64,000 nt of DNA, taken from positions 3,472,001-3,536,000 of the forward strand of contig NC_068569.1 of the NCBI RefSeq assembly GCF_025698545.1, written 5' to 3'. Shown one piece after another: positions 11,314-25,800 of this stretch (its first letter is position 1; each line of letters opens with the position of its first letter). The stretch is from Gossypium raimondii (taxonomy: Eukaryota; Streptophyta; Magnoliopsida; Malvales; Malvaceae). The notes under the pieces are model-generated. The model had not been told where the DNA came from and searched no databases. It saw only the letters and a list, made by a program, of their open reading frames with translations. Both the position numbers and the translations under genes were made by a program.

Positions 11314-14300
11314 TTTTGGACATCGTTCTCTAATTCTACGAGGAGCGGGGTCTCTTGGTTATAAACTGATTTCCTAACCCATAGTTGTTTCCAGTTAATC
11401 ATGGTTGAGTTAAGAACTTAATGTGGGTGAAAAAATAATTACAAATGCAAAAGTGTTGTAGTTGTTTAAAGGGTTAAAATATTTGGGACCTCTTTGTATA
11501 GGCTGAATTAAATTAGTTTTATTATTATTAAATTCTTATATTATTAAATCTAATTAAATAAATTTAAATTGTAAAATTAATATTTATTGTTTAAAATATA
11601 TTTTTATTGTAATTTAATTGCAAACAAAAATCAATTATAAAACTTTAAAAGTATTAATTTTATTAAATAGTAAATTATAATTTTAAAAAATATTAACTAT
11701 ATTTCAATTTAAGTTTATTTGATTATATCCATTTAATAAAAAATAATTTAATAGGAGTAATATAATCTTTAGGTGTAAATACAAATTTGAGCGGCTAATT
11801 TTTCAATTGCAAAATGACATATTTATTTTTCAAAATGATATTATTATATATATTTACAACTTTTAAATAAATTTGTTAGATTTTTAAAACTATGATACGA
11901 ATATATTAAGAGTAATATAAACCTCACTGTCTAGTGTCTCCTACTCCTTATAAAAGATTTGCGAGATCTATTCGTAAAGTTAGAAAAGATGGAAGGCGTT
12001 ACGATGTGACAATTCAATGTCACGAACTTATCATGCCCCTTGATTTTAAGTCATTACTCATTTATTTCACGAAAATTGACTTTTTCAAAAATTTTACCTC
12101 TCAATAATAGTAATGGATTATTGTATTCAGAGAAATGAATTTGTTTCCTTCTATAATTTGCTTATTGTTTTGTTCCAATTTTCGTAAAGAATGATGGATT
12201 ATATTTTAAGAAGGGATATTTTATTTTATTTAAATTTTCCTGAAATATCTTTCTCTTCAATTTAAATTTTAATATTGGACCAAATATAAAACCATGGTTG
12301 GATTGGGTTCCTTTTCTTTTTTAGTAAACGTACATAAACTTGAGAAATACTGTTGGCTGAGGGGGAAAGATTTGTGCTTATCTCTTTGCAATTGGTTTTG
12401 TTAAAATACATCACCGTCGGGTGATTCTATCGTTTGTCTTTGAGTGAATTGAAAACTAATTGCTTGGGTCCCTCTTTATATTTTCAGGAGTTGTCTCTTT
12501 CTCGGAATAAACGGTATAGAACAAGCTTAAATAGAGAATTAAGCTTTAAATTATATGTAAATCTTTTTTTTAAATAATATTTAATGGTCTGTTTTACAAA
12601 ATAGCGTATCTCCGTTGAAAAAAAAGGTTGAGTTGAGATATTATTAATTCGATATTTTAGTTGTTAGCAGATGGGTGGAGGGCAGAGAAGGGCAGCCATG
12701 CGTAGATGGACTGCTTATTCGGGTTCGTGCATTTCACCCACGTGTCTCTAAATCTCTGCAAATGGGACAACTACTTGGCAATTAAGAAGCCGCCAAGCTT
12801 AGCGGCAGTGTCACGTACAACCCCTCAGCGCAATTTAGCACAAACTCTAATCTACGCATTAGCTGGCAGATATTCCTGTTCTGAAATCAATGAAGTGTTT
12901 AAATGTATCAATTATGATATCTCTATGCCCATGGCTGCTCTGCAGTCAATTATGAAAATTTCTTTTGTAGGACAAAGAGTCGTGACAGTTAATCTTTGTT
13001 TTGACTTTAAAAATAATAGATTGAATTTATCTAGCAATTTTACGTTAATCCTTTTCGGAGAGAAATAAATTTTAGCTCAGTCAGGTTAGAGGTAGAATAC
13101 AAATCTCCTCCATCTGTGGACATAAACGGCAGAGATGGAAGCACGTCAGAATGAGTGATTGGTTTCCCCCCGCAATGGGACAAAATACGGAAGGCACATG
13201 ATTCGTACGAATAAAAATCCCTTCAGCAGAAGTCCCGTACTACGATGATAACACGAGAATGGCCTTTGCTTTGCTTTGCTTTCTACTCTTCTTTTTTCTT
13301 TCTTGCCATCACAAGGCTTTCAAGATTATCCACAACCACAAGGCTCTTTTCCTTTGAGTCTTGCTCGTGATGCTCGGACGGTTCTTTGTCGTTTTCTTTA
13401 AATCCCAAGTGCAACATATGCTTTTCCATATTTTAATTTATATATGTATTATAAATTTGAAGATAAAATAGATTATCAAGACTTTTTGTTGATACAAGAC
13501 TATCGAGAACTTGAATTTTGATATTTAACGTCGACGTACTACGCAATTTTATTATCGTTTAAATTATGAATATATTGGCGTTTTATTATGTTACAATTTT
13601 TTGTCGGATTATAGTTAAAATAGTAAACAATTATTATATTTTGTTGTCTGCTCTATTTTAAAAATATTAAATGGGAACCCTTTGCTCTACAAAACAAAAA
13701 AGTGAGAAACTTTTTTTTTTCTTGTGGAAGCATCTTTGTTTGACTCATGATTGGTTTTTGGGTTAGGATGAAAATTGATTCAAGTTGCTTCAATCTTTAA
13801 AAGGGTGTTTTTCTTTGAAGCGTATGCGACAAAAATATATATAAAAAAATTGACACTTGTATTTATTTTAACATTTACTTAGTACTTTTTATTCTAATTT
13901 ACTATATCATAATTCAGTGTATTAAGTAGATAGTCATTTCATCAAGAGTCGTGGGTTAGGTTGCAACTCTCACAAAAACAGTGGCCTAAAAATAATATTT
14001 CCTGATAGACAAAAAGAATATTAAAATATTAGTTAGTGGCGTATTAATTTATGTTTGATTATCGTGAATTCATGGAATTGTTTTATTGAAAAATCTCCTG
14101 GGGCCGTGTTTTCCGCAATTCTGTCTCGCATATCACCTCCTAGCTGTTTTAAAATTTAATTAAAAAATAAATTATTCAAAGATTTTTTAGATTTCAATAA
14201 AAGACTAAGTTCAACTCTTTTAATTAGATTTAAAATAGTTTAATGCATAATTTCGCACTCTGATCTGACGTTTCCAATGTAGTATTTCTATTTCTATTTG

Positions 14301-16838
14301 GTATTTAAAGGTAACCTGTTAATAACTTTTAGGAAGATTCGGATGAAATTTTAATTTTTATAGTCTACGTTTTTAAAGAATTAAATTAAATTTTTATAAT
14401 TTTAGTGAGGTTAAAATATAATTTTACCTTTACAAATTAAAATTTTTTAAAATTTAAGGGCCTAAATAATATTTTTACATATTGAGGGGCGGGCTTTACT
14501 TCACGTATTAGGCTTTTAGTGTTTATTTTAGGTTTTATAGATGATTCCATCATGAAAAAATCAGACATAATAATATTAGTGATTAATTTTCATCAAATCA
14601 ATAATAAAATTTGAATTAAAACTAAAACTTAACACAATTGCATTTAGATACCAAAATAAACCTTTTGTCAAATATAAAAACTTAATTAATAAAAAATATA
14701 AATACTACATTAAAAATACGTATGAAATTTAACTACCAAATTATATATTAAGCTTTAAAATCGTAAATACTACATTAAAATACGTATGAAATATAAATAC
14801 TACATTAAAAATACGTATGAAATTTAACTACCAAATTATATATTAAGCTTTAAAAATCGTAAAAAATCGTTATTAATGTATGAAATATGATCCTATATTA
14901 TAATAAAATAAAATTCGTCCTAAATAAACTAAATGAGTTGGTTTCTTTTTCCCCTTTTCCCACGGTTTTTCAACTTCACCATTGTTAGGTTTATTTAGGC
15001 CAACTAGTGATAAGCAAACCATGGGATTTTAGTTGAACCTTTAAGCCTATGTTGGGCCTTGACGCCGACATTTCTCGTTTTTAGCTTTCAAACATTATAG
15101 TAAGTATTGATCCATAGGTCTTTCTAAACTTAGTCCTTATGGACAGTCCATTACCATTGGCCTGTAACTGATCTATGATTTGATTGAATTCACATTGGAT
15201 ATTTTTTGTCTCATATATGTATATGCGTATGATAATATACTCTTACCCAATTTTAAGTACCGTAAGAAACATAGTTGCTTCAAACGAAAGCGTAAATGTA
15301 AATGGACTTAAAGTTCTAATGAGTTAGTGGGTTAAGGGTAGGGGTGATTAAATTTTGGTTAAAATTAAATTAATCAAATAAATTAATTTAATTTGATTAA
15401 TTGATCAATTAACTGATTTAATTTGGTTGACGGTCGATTAATAATTTTTGAAGTTCGATTATCGGTTAATTCGATTTGAAATTGAGTAATTAATCAAGTT
15501 ATTTAAACTTAATAATTAATCATAAATTATATGTAGTTTTAATTCATCAAATGAACGTTATCACTTTTTTGACATGTTTATACTTATTTTAACAAGAAAA
15601 TAAAAAATATAAATTTCGATTAATTCAACTGATTGAATTAATCGAAATTTGATTATAAAAAGCACATGAGATAAGGATAAAAAAGTTTATGATTTAGCAA
15701 TCATATGGAAAGCAAATTTCAACATAATTTATATTATGTTTTATTTGAAATAAAACAAATATATGAAACCCTGCTTGAATTATCTTTCAATTACCTTTGT
15801 ACCAAGCTATCTACTTTTTTGATGTCACCACAAAACCCACAAATATAATAAAAACTAATATTTTTATTAAATAATTTCACTTTCATTTTGAAAACAAATA
15901 CGTTTTTTCATATTGGGAGGACATCAAATCAAAATGTCTTTTTTCTCTGAAGTCTTAAGTTTAACAAAATGTCAAATAATATCTTCTTTTTCATTCACTG
16001 GAACTGCCAAAAGTTTTCTTCTCGGGCAAGCAGCTTACGAGTAAGCTTTTTTTTCATTTAGCTGGAATCTCTTACACGTGTCTCTCATACCCGCCTTGCT
16101 AACAAAATTGCTTTGTCACCCGCTCCCGCAGTCATTAATACCAGAAAAAGCTCACCGTAAGTAACCGTCCAATCACGTACGAAGCTAAGATAACATGTGG
16201 GTAATTCAATCAAATCCTGATGCTGCGGTTTGCTCTCCAAGTTACGCGCCTTTCACTCGATTCTCAATTTCACACTCTAATTCCTCCCCGCGCGTAAATT
16301 TCACTCCCAGATATTAATTAATGGTTTAAACTTAAAAGCGCAACTTTTTTATTAATCTCAGGACTTAAGAGTATGTCTACGCCGTCGTTTGGAAGAACAC
16401 TTTTGCCAATAGGTTGCTTAAACGAACTTTAAGAAAAGTTTGAACTTTGAAGAAGCCGATTACATGTACACATTTGACTGGATTTGAAAAGTCAAACCTG
16501 GGGAAAAAAACTACCCTAACAAATCAAGATTCGGAAAAGAACCAAGCTCATGTAAGCTTAACCATTCTCTATCTTTTCCTCATCTTCTTCTACACAATAT
16601 TTTTTTGTTGTTGTTGCAGAGAGTCAGAGGGAAATGCTTTTTTGAATTTTTATAAATTTCGGAAAATTTGGACGATCAAAATCTATAGCAAATAGTACTA
16701 AAGTTAGTTTTTCATGGTTGTTTCACATTTCAATGGTTGTTATTGCTGTTGTTGTTGATCCTGTATGCTTCCGAATCAACGAATTTATTCGAAAACTGAA
16801 TCTTAACCCTATATTCTAATGAATTTCATCAGCAGGGA
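11314..16838. other. Intergenic region with the promoters of the CCCH gene and the glycine-rich gene
   Basis: About 5.5 kb between divergent genes. The first few hundred bases are the upstream region of the CCCH gene. Most of the rest is AT-rich filler. An unrecognised 120-codon frame at 12706-13068 sits in less AT-rich DNA with a CCCACGTGTC G-box near 12739. A short tandem duplication lies at 14700-14865. A degenerate TTAATTCGATT-type low-complexity stretch covers about 15340-15660. The stretch 16000-16838 is mixed in composition, has a CACGTG near 16075, and probably holds the promoter and 5' UTR (perhaps with a UTR intron) of the glycine-rich gene. Confidence 0.5.
14697..14865. repeat. Short tandem duplication, period about 95 bp
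   Basis: AATACTACATTAAAAATACG and the following 50 or so bases occur at about 14701 and again at about 14796, with a partial extra copy of the first 30 bases between them (from about 14766). No function is apparent. Confidence 0.75.
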
Positions 16839-19800
16839 ATGGCTCGATTACGCTCTCGCTTTCTTCATTGCTTAACCATCGTCTTCTACACCACACTAAT
16901 CTCTCATTCCTCTTCGACCCTCGAATCGGGTTTTTCTATAATCGATTCGGATTCGGAAGTTCTTTTGTTCCATCAAGATTACTCTCCTCCGGCACCTCCT
17001 CCTCCGCCTCCTCACCCCCCGGCTGTATCATGCACTAATGACCTCGGCGGGATAGGTTCACTGGATTCCACGTGTAAGATTGTGGCCGATTTAAATCTAA
17101 CTCGTGACGTCTACATAGCGGGAAAGGGTAATTTCTACATCCTCCCCGGAGTTAGATTCCATTGCCCTTCTTTGGGCTGTTCCGTCACCGTAAACATCAG
17201 CGGGAACTTTTCCTTAGGCGAAGGTTCGACTATAGTCACTGGTACTTTTCAGCTCGGGGCTTATAACGCTAGTTTTTACAATGGATCGGCCGTGAACACT
17301 ACAGGATGGGCGGGAGATCCACCTCCAGAGACGAGTGGGACACCTCAGGGATTGGCAGGAGCGGGCGGAGGTCATGGGGGCCGTGGGGCTTCTTGTATCG
17401 TGGAGGATGGGAAGCTACCGGAAGATGTCTGGGGAGGAGATGCTTATTCATGGTCATCGTTGCAGAATCCCTGGAGTTATGGGAGTAAGGGAGGTACAAC
17501 GAGTAAGGAGGTCGATTACGGAGGGGTAGGTGGTGGCCGGGTGAAAATTATAATTAAAGATTTGTTGGAGATGAATGGGAGCTTGTTGGCTGATGGGGGT
17601 GATGGAGGGAGTAAAGGAGGTGGAGGATCAGGTGGTAGCATCTACATTAAAGCTCGTAAAATGTAAGGGTTCTCTCTTGTTAACTTTGTTTCTTGAAGTT
17701 CTTTTAGTTACCAGAGTTGGATGGTTGTTCTGTTGTGTTCGTTTGGTAATAAAAAAAGAACGTAGGAAATAAAGAGAAGAAATAATTACAAATTAGTGTA
17801 TGATTAGAGTCTTAAGATACTGTTTATGTGAGCCTGATAAGGATAACTTTTAGGAGTGTTTTGATTCTAACTAGTTAATCACTTGCTGAAAGCATTGAAT
17901 TTTGTTCGTGTTGAACTTGTAGTTGTAGTTAAGACTAGAAAACTGTAAGATACTTTACCGACATATCTTCTAACCATCAGACTATGGAACAGTAGTGATG
18001 AAAGTTCTATTAGGCTGGAAAGGCATCAACTGCTATGAACTTGTGATTATGAATTGGACTCATTTGGTAAACCTCTTAAAGCTCTATTACTTCTCCATGA
18101 TGCATGCCAACCAGAGTGCTGGACGTTAATGAAACACACCCTCAAATTCACTTTTCTTTGTTTTTGAACAAAGCCTTACTTCATCAGAGGATCACTTGCT
18201 ATTCATTGCAAATGTCTAATGACTGGATGTGAATGCTTGTGGATTTGTAAAATGCACCTTCAATTAAGTTAATATGGAGAGGTTGAAGCTTTCTCAATTA
18301 ATATGGTGATTTACATTGTTTAAACCCCATTTGTAAGTTGTATGAATGGTATTTAGGTCTAATTATCATTTATTCTCCATTTAGGCCATGCCTGATGTGT
18401 CTTTATCTTAGTTTTGTTAATCAAAACTTGTACAAGTGATGGTAGCCTATGAATCCATCTTATGTATGCTTAGCACTGTCATATTCTGGAAATAATTTTT
18501 TGTCTTTCATTTGAATTATTTGGCTCTCTTAGGTTTATAACTATGGGTTAAATGTCACAATATATACCTGGGTATGATTAGGGTTTTAATGTTATAGTAT
18601 CTGTTCCTTTTTTTTTTCTGTGAGGAGCAGGACTGGAAGTGGCTGGATAAGTGCTTGTGGAGGTAATGGTTTTGCTGGTGGAGGTGGTGGAAGAGTTTCG
18701 GTTGATATTTTCAGCAGGCATGATGAACCAAAAATCGATGTGTATGGTAAGACTTCTCCTGTTTTGCCATCATATGTCGGAGTTCAGTATATCTTAAGGT
18801 TGGGAAATTGAGGCTCTGTTTGGTTCAAGAAAATATTTTTTGTTGTTATATTTTATTTTCATTTTTAGAAAATAAATTTCTTTCTTTAATTTCTGAAAAT
18901 TGATATGAAACATGTTATGGTATCTAATTAGTAAATAATAATTAAATTGAAGTATAATTTTTAGATAAATAACAATGTTATTAATATAATAAAATAAATT
19001 TAAACAAACATAAGTGATTAAATAATAATAAAACAATATTTATTGTTAATAAAATAAAAAATTATTGTTAGATGGGTTCTGCATTATGGATTTGATACTT
19101 AAATGTTGTTGAAAAAATTGTTACCTTAATATGGACTATAACCACGGCCAATTCATCAATTATAATTAAATTTAAAACAAATCCTTGTTTTCTAGTTTTT
19201 CAGAACATTTTAGTGAAATCAATGATTTTTCCTCCTAATTTTCACATATTTTTATTTTTCAAAAATATATTTTTTACGACTAAACATTTTTTCTTTAGTG
19301 ATTTCCATTTTCTTTTTTCAAGAAAATGAAAATGAATATGACCTCTATTTTCCGAAACCAAACACACCGTAAAGCATTCCTGTTATAATGTTTTTACAAA
19401 CACTTGTTTCCTTTAAAGTTCCTAGGAGGAGTGACAATTTTCAGAACCAGTAAACAAAATATATACAAGATTTTTGAAGTGTTGTTTGAAGCACTTTTTG
19501 ATGATTATAGTACTTTGAACTGTAGGAATGCCTTTTGATGACAACATAAATGAATAACTTTCATGAAAAATGAACTGTTGTTGGATAATAAACCTGCAAA
19601 ATGCTTATCTTTGTAAGCTTTCTGATATATATCCTTTTCTGCTCCCACTTAGCCCATTTATGTGACAGCTTAGTGATCTATTGATTATCATTTTGCAGGA
19701 GGAATTAGTCATGGCTGCCCAGATAATGCTGGTGCTGCTGGAACCCTCTATGATGCTCTGCCCCGTAGCCTTACTGTTGATAATCATAATTTGGCAACAG

Positions 19801-22800
19801 TTACAGAAACCCTTCTTCTAGAGTTCCCTCATCGACCACTTTGGACTAATGTCTACATTCGAAATTGTGCAAGGGCCACTGTTCCATTGCTTTGGAGTCG
19901 TGTCCAGGTTTGAGAATTTGAAGTCTGTATTTTCGTAACGAGATGTTAGAATATATTAACTCCCAGCATTCATGATTGTTACCCTATTTTGTTAGAGGCT
20001 TCAGAGTGTGGCTTTTTTTCAAAAATAAATATTTAAGCCAAATGAACTAGTAGTAAATCATGTTAGAGGCTTCAGAGTGTGGCTTTTTTTCAAAAATAAA
20101 TATTTAAGCCAAATGAACTAGTAGTAAATCATGTTTACTTACCTTTAGTATTTGAAATTCTCTCTTTAAGGTATCCTTTTTCCTTGTATTGAGTTGTTAA
20201 CCTACTTGTAGTACCTCTTCCTGCATTGTATGTTTCATAAAATTTCAGACGATACGATTAAGCTTTTCATGAGGAATCTGATTCTAGCATTTTTTCCTTA
20301 TATAGGTGCATGGACAGATAAGTCTACTATGCAGGGCTGTGTTGAGCTTTGGGCTAGCACATTATGGGTCTTCAGAATTTGAACTATTGGCAGAAGAACT
20401 ATTGATGAGTGATTCTGTAATCAAGGTGGCTGATACTTTTTTTTTATGAGGAAGTTTTATAATCTTTCTTGTCTCAGTATCAAGACAACATTGTCCATAT
20501 TTGCTATTGATGGTCTTTTAACCTCTTATTTTTGTCATACTGCTAAGTCATTGACTAGTTCGCACAACAGAATACCTTTCTTGAAGTAGCTGATTTTATT
20601 TTGATTGGAGTTTTATCCATCTGTTGTCATTGTAGCCATGTATTTCCACTTCATTTGACACACTTTCATGTTGTTAACATGTCTTTGTATGTTCTGAATA
20701 GAAGCAGCTCTATGATTTCTAATGGGAGTATTATATATCAGCTATCTCATCTGTTTTCTATTTATATTTGCTTCATTTTACCTTGTCTGTTCCATTTTTC
20801 TATTTAATGATCTCCCTGTTTCTCTTGCATCAGGTCTATGGGGCTTTACGCATGACTGTGAAAATATTCTTGATGTGGAATTCTAAATTGCAAATAGATG
20901 GTGGTGAAGATGTTACTGTTGCAACATCATGGCTTGAGGCTAGTAATTTAGTTGTTCTCAAGGTGGTTAACCCTTTGCACATTTGCTCTTTCTGTTGCAT
21001 GTTTCCCTGGATGTAATTATTCTTGACCAATCCTCCCTACCTCTCTCCTTTTATACCCAGGAATCATCAGTCATTCATTCTAATGCAAATCTGGGAGTAC
21101 ATGGACAAGGTTTATTGAATTTATCAGGACCAGGAGATACAATTCAAGCTCAACGTTTGGTCCTATCACTATTTTACAGTATTAACGTAAGTTTTTATTT
21201 TGTTCTGGTTTATGATTGGTCATTCTCAGTTCTAAGTTTATAAATTTTATTGGCTGTTGAATTTCTGACGTGGTTAAAATAAAAGCAAAATTAGTTTGCT
21301 GAGGACAATTCTGTTTGGTGGCTAAGGTGCATGACTGGTTAAACTTTTATTGGTTCAGTAGAGTTTTAGGTGACAAAGATGCTTCTCTTGTTCCCCAGTG
21401 GTAAATCATTAAGTTTTACTGGTCTATCTAAACTTGCATTTTCATTTGTGATCCATCTGCTTATCTTAAATTTTAATATGGGCAATGACTTCTTCATAAG
21501 TTTCACCATGATTTGTTATGTTGAGCACAATTAGGGTGTAGGGTTTAGTATAAAGTTTTTTTTATGGAAGCCATTTTTGCACGCAAGTGTGACTGGGGAT
21601 TTAACTGCTATGCTGTTCTTCTTGTCGGAGGATAAGTCGATGTAAATTTCATGTAATTTTTAGTTCTTCTATTGATTTTGTTGCTGCCTTATATATGTAT
21701 CTTGATGCTGATGGATTAGAATTTTTTAACCACCACAAAGTGGCTCAATCACCATAAAAGTTAAACAGAAAGATGGGGCTCACCTACAGTCTCTTGTATG
21801 GTAAATAGTTACGGATGCCATTTACCAGTTTTGATGAATTCTTGCTGCGGGGTACATTACTCTGTGCTTGGAGATTTGTATTGATTGTCTTGAATAATTA
21901 ATGAATTAATTATATCTGTTTTGCATGAAGGTTGGACCTGGGTCTATTTTGCGTGGTCCCCTAGAGAATGCCTCATCTGATGCCATGTAAGTTTTGGTTT
22001 GTATCACCCTTGTTCTAAGGTGTGTACCATCTTATAAGTTGTAATACATCTCACTGTTGTATTTGCATTTGGCAGTACACCGAAGCTTTATTGTGAGCAC
22101 CAAGACTGCCCCATTGAACTACTTCATCCACCTGAAGATTGCAATGTGAATTCGACTCTGTCTTTTACTCTCCAGGTGTTTATTCAATATGATTGTGCAG
22201 TAGTGAACCGAGGAATATGCTTGCTTCTGCTTATTTAACTGTATCATTATTTCGTTTTTTAGATCTGCCGAGTTGAGGACGTCACTGTTGAAGGTCTTAT
22301 TAAGGGATCTGTTGTTCATTTCCATCGGGCAAGAACAGTATCTGTATGGTCTTCTGGAGTAATCAGTGCATCTGGGATGGGTATGTTTCTCCATCAATAT
22401 TTTAGGTTCTATTTTCTTCAAATCTCTCTATCATGTGTGAATGCACCCTTGCATACATGCATGCAAATGAACTCCATGAAACGGTCTTGTCAACCGTCAT
22501 ATCTTGATGGACCTTTTTTGTTCTTGTACAGGATGCATAGGTGGTGTCGGTAGAGGAAACTTTTTATACAATGGTATTGGCAGTGGTGGTGGCCATGGTG
22601 GTAAAGGGGGGCTTGCATGTTATAATGATAGTTGTGTTGAGGGGGGTATCTCGTATGGGCATCGTGAGTTGCCCTGTGAACTTGGCAGCGGAAGCGGAAT
22701 TGAGAGCCCAGATGATTCGACTGCAGGTGGTGGTATTATAGGTAAGGCCCTTGTGTCATTTATTTTCACCAGCTTATATTTTTTGGCTCTTGCATTTTAA

Positions 22801-25800
22801 TTTCTGAAGATTTTGATATCAAGTCTTAGCAGTGGTAGAGAAGTTGTTTTATACTTCAGTGTCTGTTTCTCTGAAATGTTTATGGCTAGGTGAATTCTTA
22901 ATGACCATCCTGGAAAGCTAGAACTTTACTATTACTGGTTGGTTGATTTCAGTTACTGAAATTTATCTTTAATTTTTTCTTATGATTGAAGAAGTTTGAT
23001 GATTATTTTAGGTTATAATTTACAGTATGGAATGTTGAAAAAATGTGAACAAAGGCAGCCATGGGACCCTGTTTTGAGTTTTTGTACTGTCTTTAGACAC
23101 TTAGATTAGTTGGAAGGAAAAAAGGTTTGAATCTAATGGTTGAGCTATACAAAATAGCTCGCATACCAAACAGAGTCCTAGTAAATAGCCACTTTATTTA
23201 AAATTTGCTTCTTATTTTCTTGAGATTATGTTTGAATAGTGTTTGGTTCCATGGAGCATCCGTTGTCAAGTTTGTCTGTTGAGGGTGCAGTGAGGGCCGA
23301 TGGAGAAAGTTTTGAAGGAACTGTCTGGAAACAAGAGTATTCTGTTTCTAACGATTCAAGCATAGCTCCTGGGGGTGGCTCTGGTGGTACTGTACTTCTG
23401 TTTCTGCACACTTTGACTCTTGGCGAATCTGCTATTCTTTCAAGTGTTGGAGGATATGGTAGTTCCAAAGGGGGTGGCGGTGGAGGTGGCGGAAGGATTC
23501 ATTTTCATTGGTCATACATTCCCTCTGGTGATGTCTACCAGCCAATTGCTAGTGTAAAGGGAAGCATCCATGCTAGGTTTGTTTCCAATGTAATTTATTT
23601 TTCTGGATGCTAGCTTACCTATGGTCTACACATGCAATAACATTTCTAGGTCCTTGGTATGTTGGGCAATCAATTCTCCAGGTGGGGTATTCCAGAAAGT
23701 GATATTGCACGATAACCGCTAACCACTATGTAGCTTTTTTTTTGTGAACATGGTTATTGGAGAATATAGATTAAATGGGATGAATAAATAAATAAATGGA
23801 AAAGTTAATCAGAAGTCTAGATTATAGCCTCAATCTGCAAACATGGTGTAAGATTTGCTTCTGGGATTATACTTTTAAAAAACTTTATGCTATAATGTTT
23901 AGATCTTTATTGGTCCTAGGAATCAAATGGTGAAGCTTTTAAGTTTTTAAACTTATCTTGGAACTCGCATTAATGAGTATTTGATCATTAGATTATATCA
24001 TTGCCTTGAAACACCTGGATGGAACTAATCAGTATCTTGATTAAACAGTTTTAGTGGACAATGTTTACAAGAGGTAATATGTTACATTCAGCATGATCAC
24101 TGCATGCTGAAAGGACATCTTAGTTTGCTGTTTTCTTTAACTAGAAACTATGTTGCTGCCTTCTAGTTTTCCCATGGTTAACACTTGCTGCTAGACATGT
24201 CTGTTGGGCAGGTCAAGCTGGTTTTGGATCTGGCCAATTTGGGTTGGGTTAATCAAGTTTTAAAATTTTCGGTTATTTTGGATTTGGATCATTTCGGGGT
24301 TCAATCATTTTGGGTTCAAGTTGCTTGGGTTTAGGCCATTCAAGTTTTTGGGTCAAATCATTTTCGGTTAAATTTTCAGGTCTTTTGGTTTGAGTAATTT
24401 CCGGTTTTGGTTGTTTTTGGGTTTATGCTCTTGACTTTTTCATGTCAAATCAGGTTGATTTGGGTTTAGATTTAGGTTAATCAAATCTAGTTTTTGAGTT
24501 TGGGTCAGAATTGACAAGTTTACTTTTATTAGATGCTTGCGTACAAGTTAGTCATCTTGATAACCTGGTGATATGTTGATTATTTTTACAGGGGAGGACT
24601 AGGTAGAGACAAGAGTGGTGTTGGAGAAAATGGAACTGTGACTGGTAAAGCTTGTCCAAAGGGGCTTTATGGGACATTTTGTGTCGTAAGTAGGCAATTC
24701 TGTTGCATTTGAAAATTTTCAGATTCTTTTTGTTTAACATTGCATATGATAGTTGGGGCTAACCTTTTAATTGAAGATCCCAGATCATTAAAATATTTCA
24801 ACAAACAAATTAACATGAATTCTATATTGAATTGTTTCCACCTTTTAAGGAGGGCAATTCTATCCAGTCCACTTCTTCTTTCTGAATTAATGGGCAATTT
24901 ATTACGAATGAAACTTCTTTACCGAGTATATTTTGTTCTGATAGTATGTAACTAACATAATGCTGTCCTCCAAATTCGTTGGAGCAATTCTTATCTTTCA
25001 TCTCTTTGTATTAGTATGTAAAATCATTTTTCTTCGTTTTAACTGATACAAATTGGGTTAATACTTTCAGTTGTTGAGTTTGTTAACTATTTATGTTGTC
25101 TAGGAATGCCCTGCTGGTACTTACAAGAATGTCACTGGATCTGATCGTTCTCTCTGTCATCGTTGCCCTGCTTCTGAGCTTCCCCATCGTGCCATTTATA
25201 TTGCTGTACGAGGTACATTCAGATGCTGTCTTTATGGAGTGGATTTTATCTGATATGAGATTCAAATGGCATACTGCTCTTATACTGCAGTTTTTGGAAT
25301 TTTTGTACCGTCTTTAGACACTTAGATATCACGTGCTATTTAACAAAAATTAATTTCAATTTTTTTTTTCCTTCAGAATTTTAATTAATATGCAAGACTT
25401 CCTCCTTCACAGGTGGTAACGCTGAAACACCTTGTCCTTATGAATGCATTTCTGACAGATATGACATGCCACACTGTTATACAGCTCTTGAAGAGTTAAT
25501 TTACACATTTGGAGGACCTTGGTTATTTTCTCTTCTACTTGTTGGTCTGCTCATCCTCTTAGCATTGGTGCTTAGTGTTGCACGCACGAAATTTGTTGGG
25601 GTTGATGAACTACCTGGCCCTTCTCCCCCTCAGCATGGCCATCAGATAGATCATTCTTTCCCATTCTTGGAGTCATTAAATGAGGTTGTATAATTTTTCT
25701 ATATTGATTCTTTTTTTTTTTTAATAGAATTCCTGGCCTTCTATGCTGTTGTTGGTATTTTTGTTATTATTATTGTTTTCTTCATACAAATTCCTTGTTC

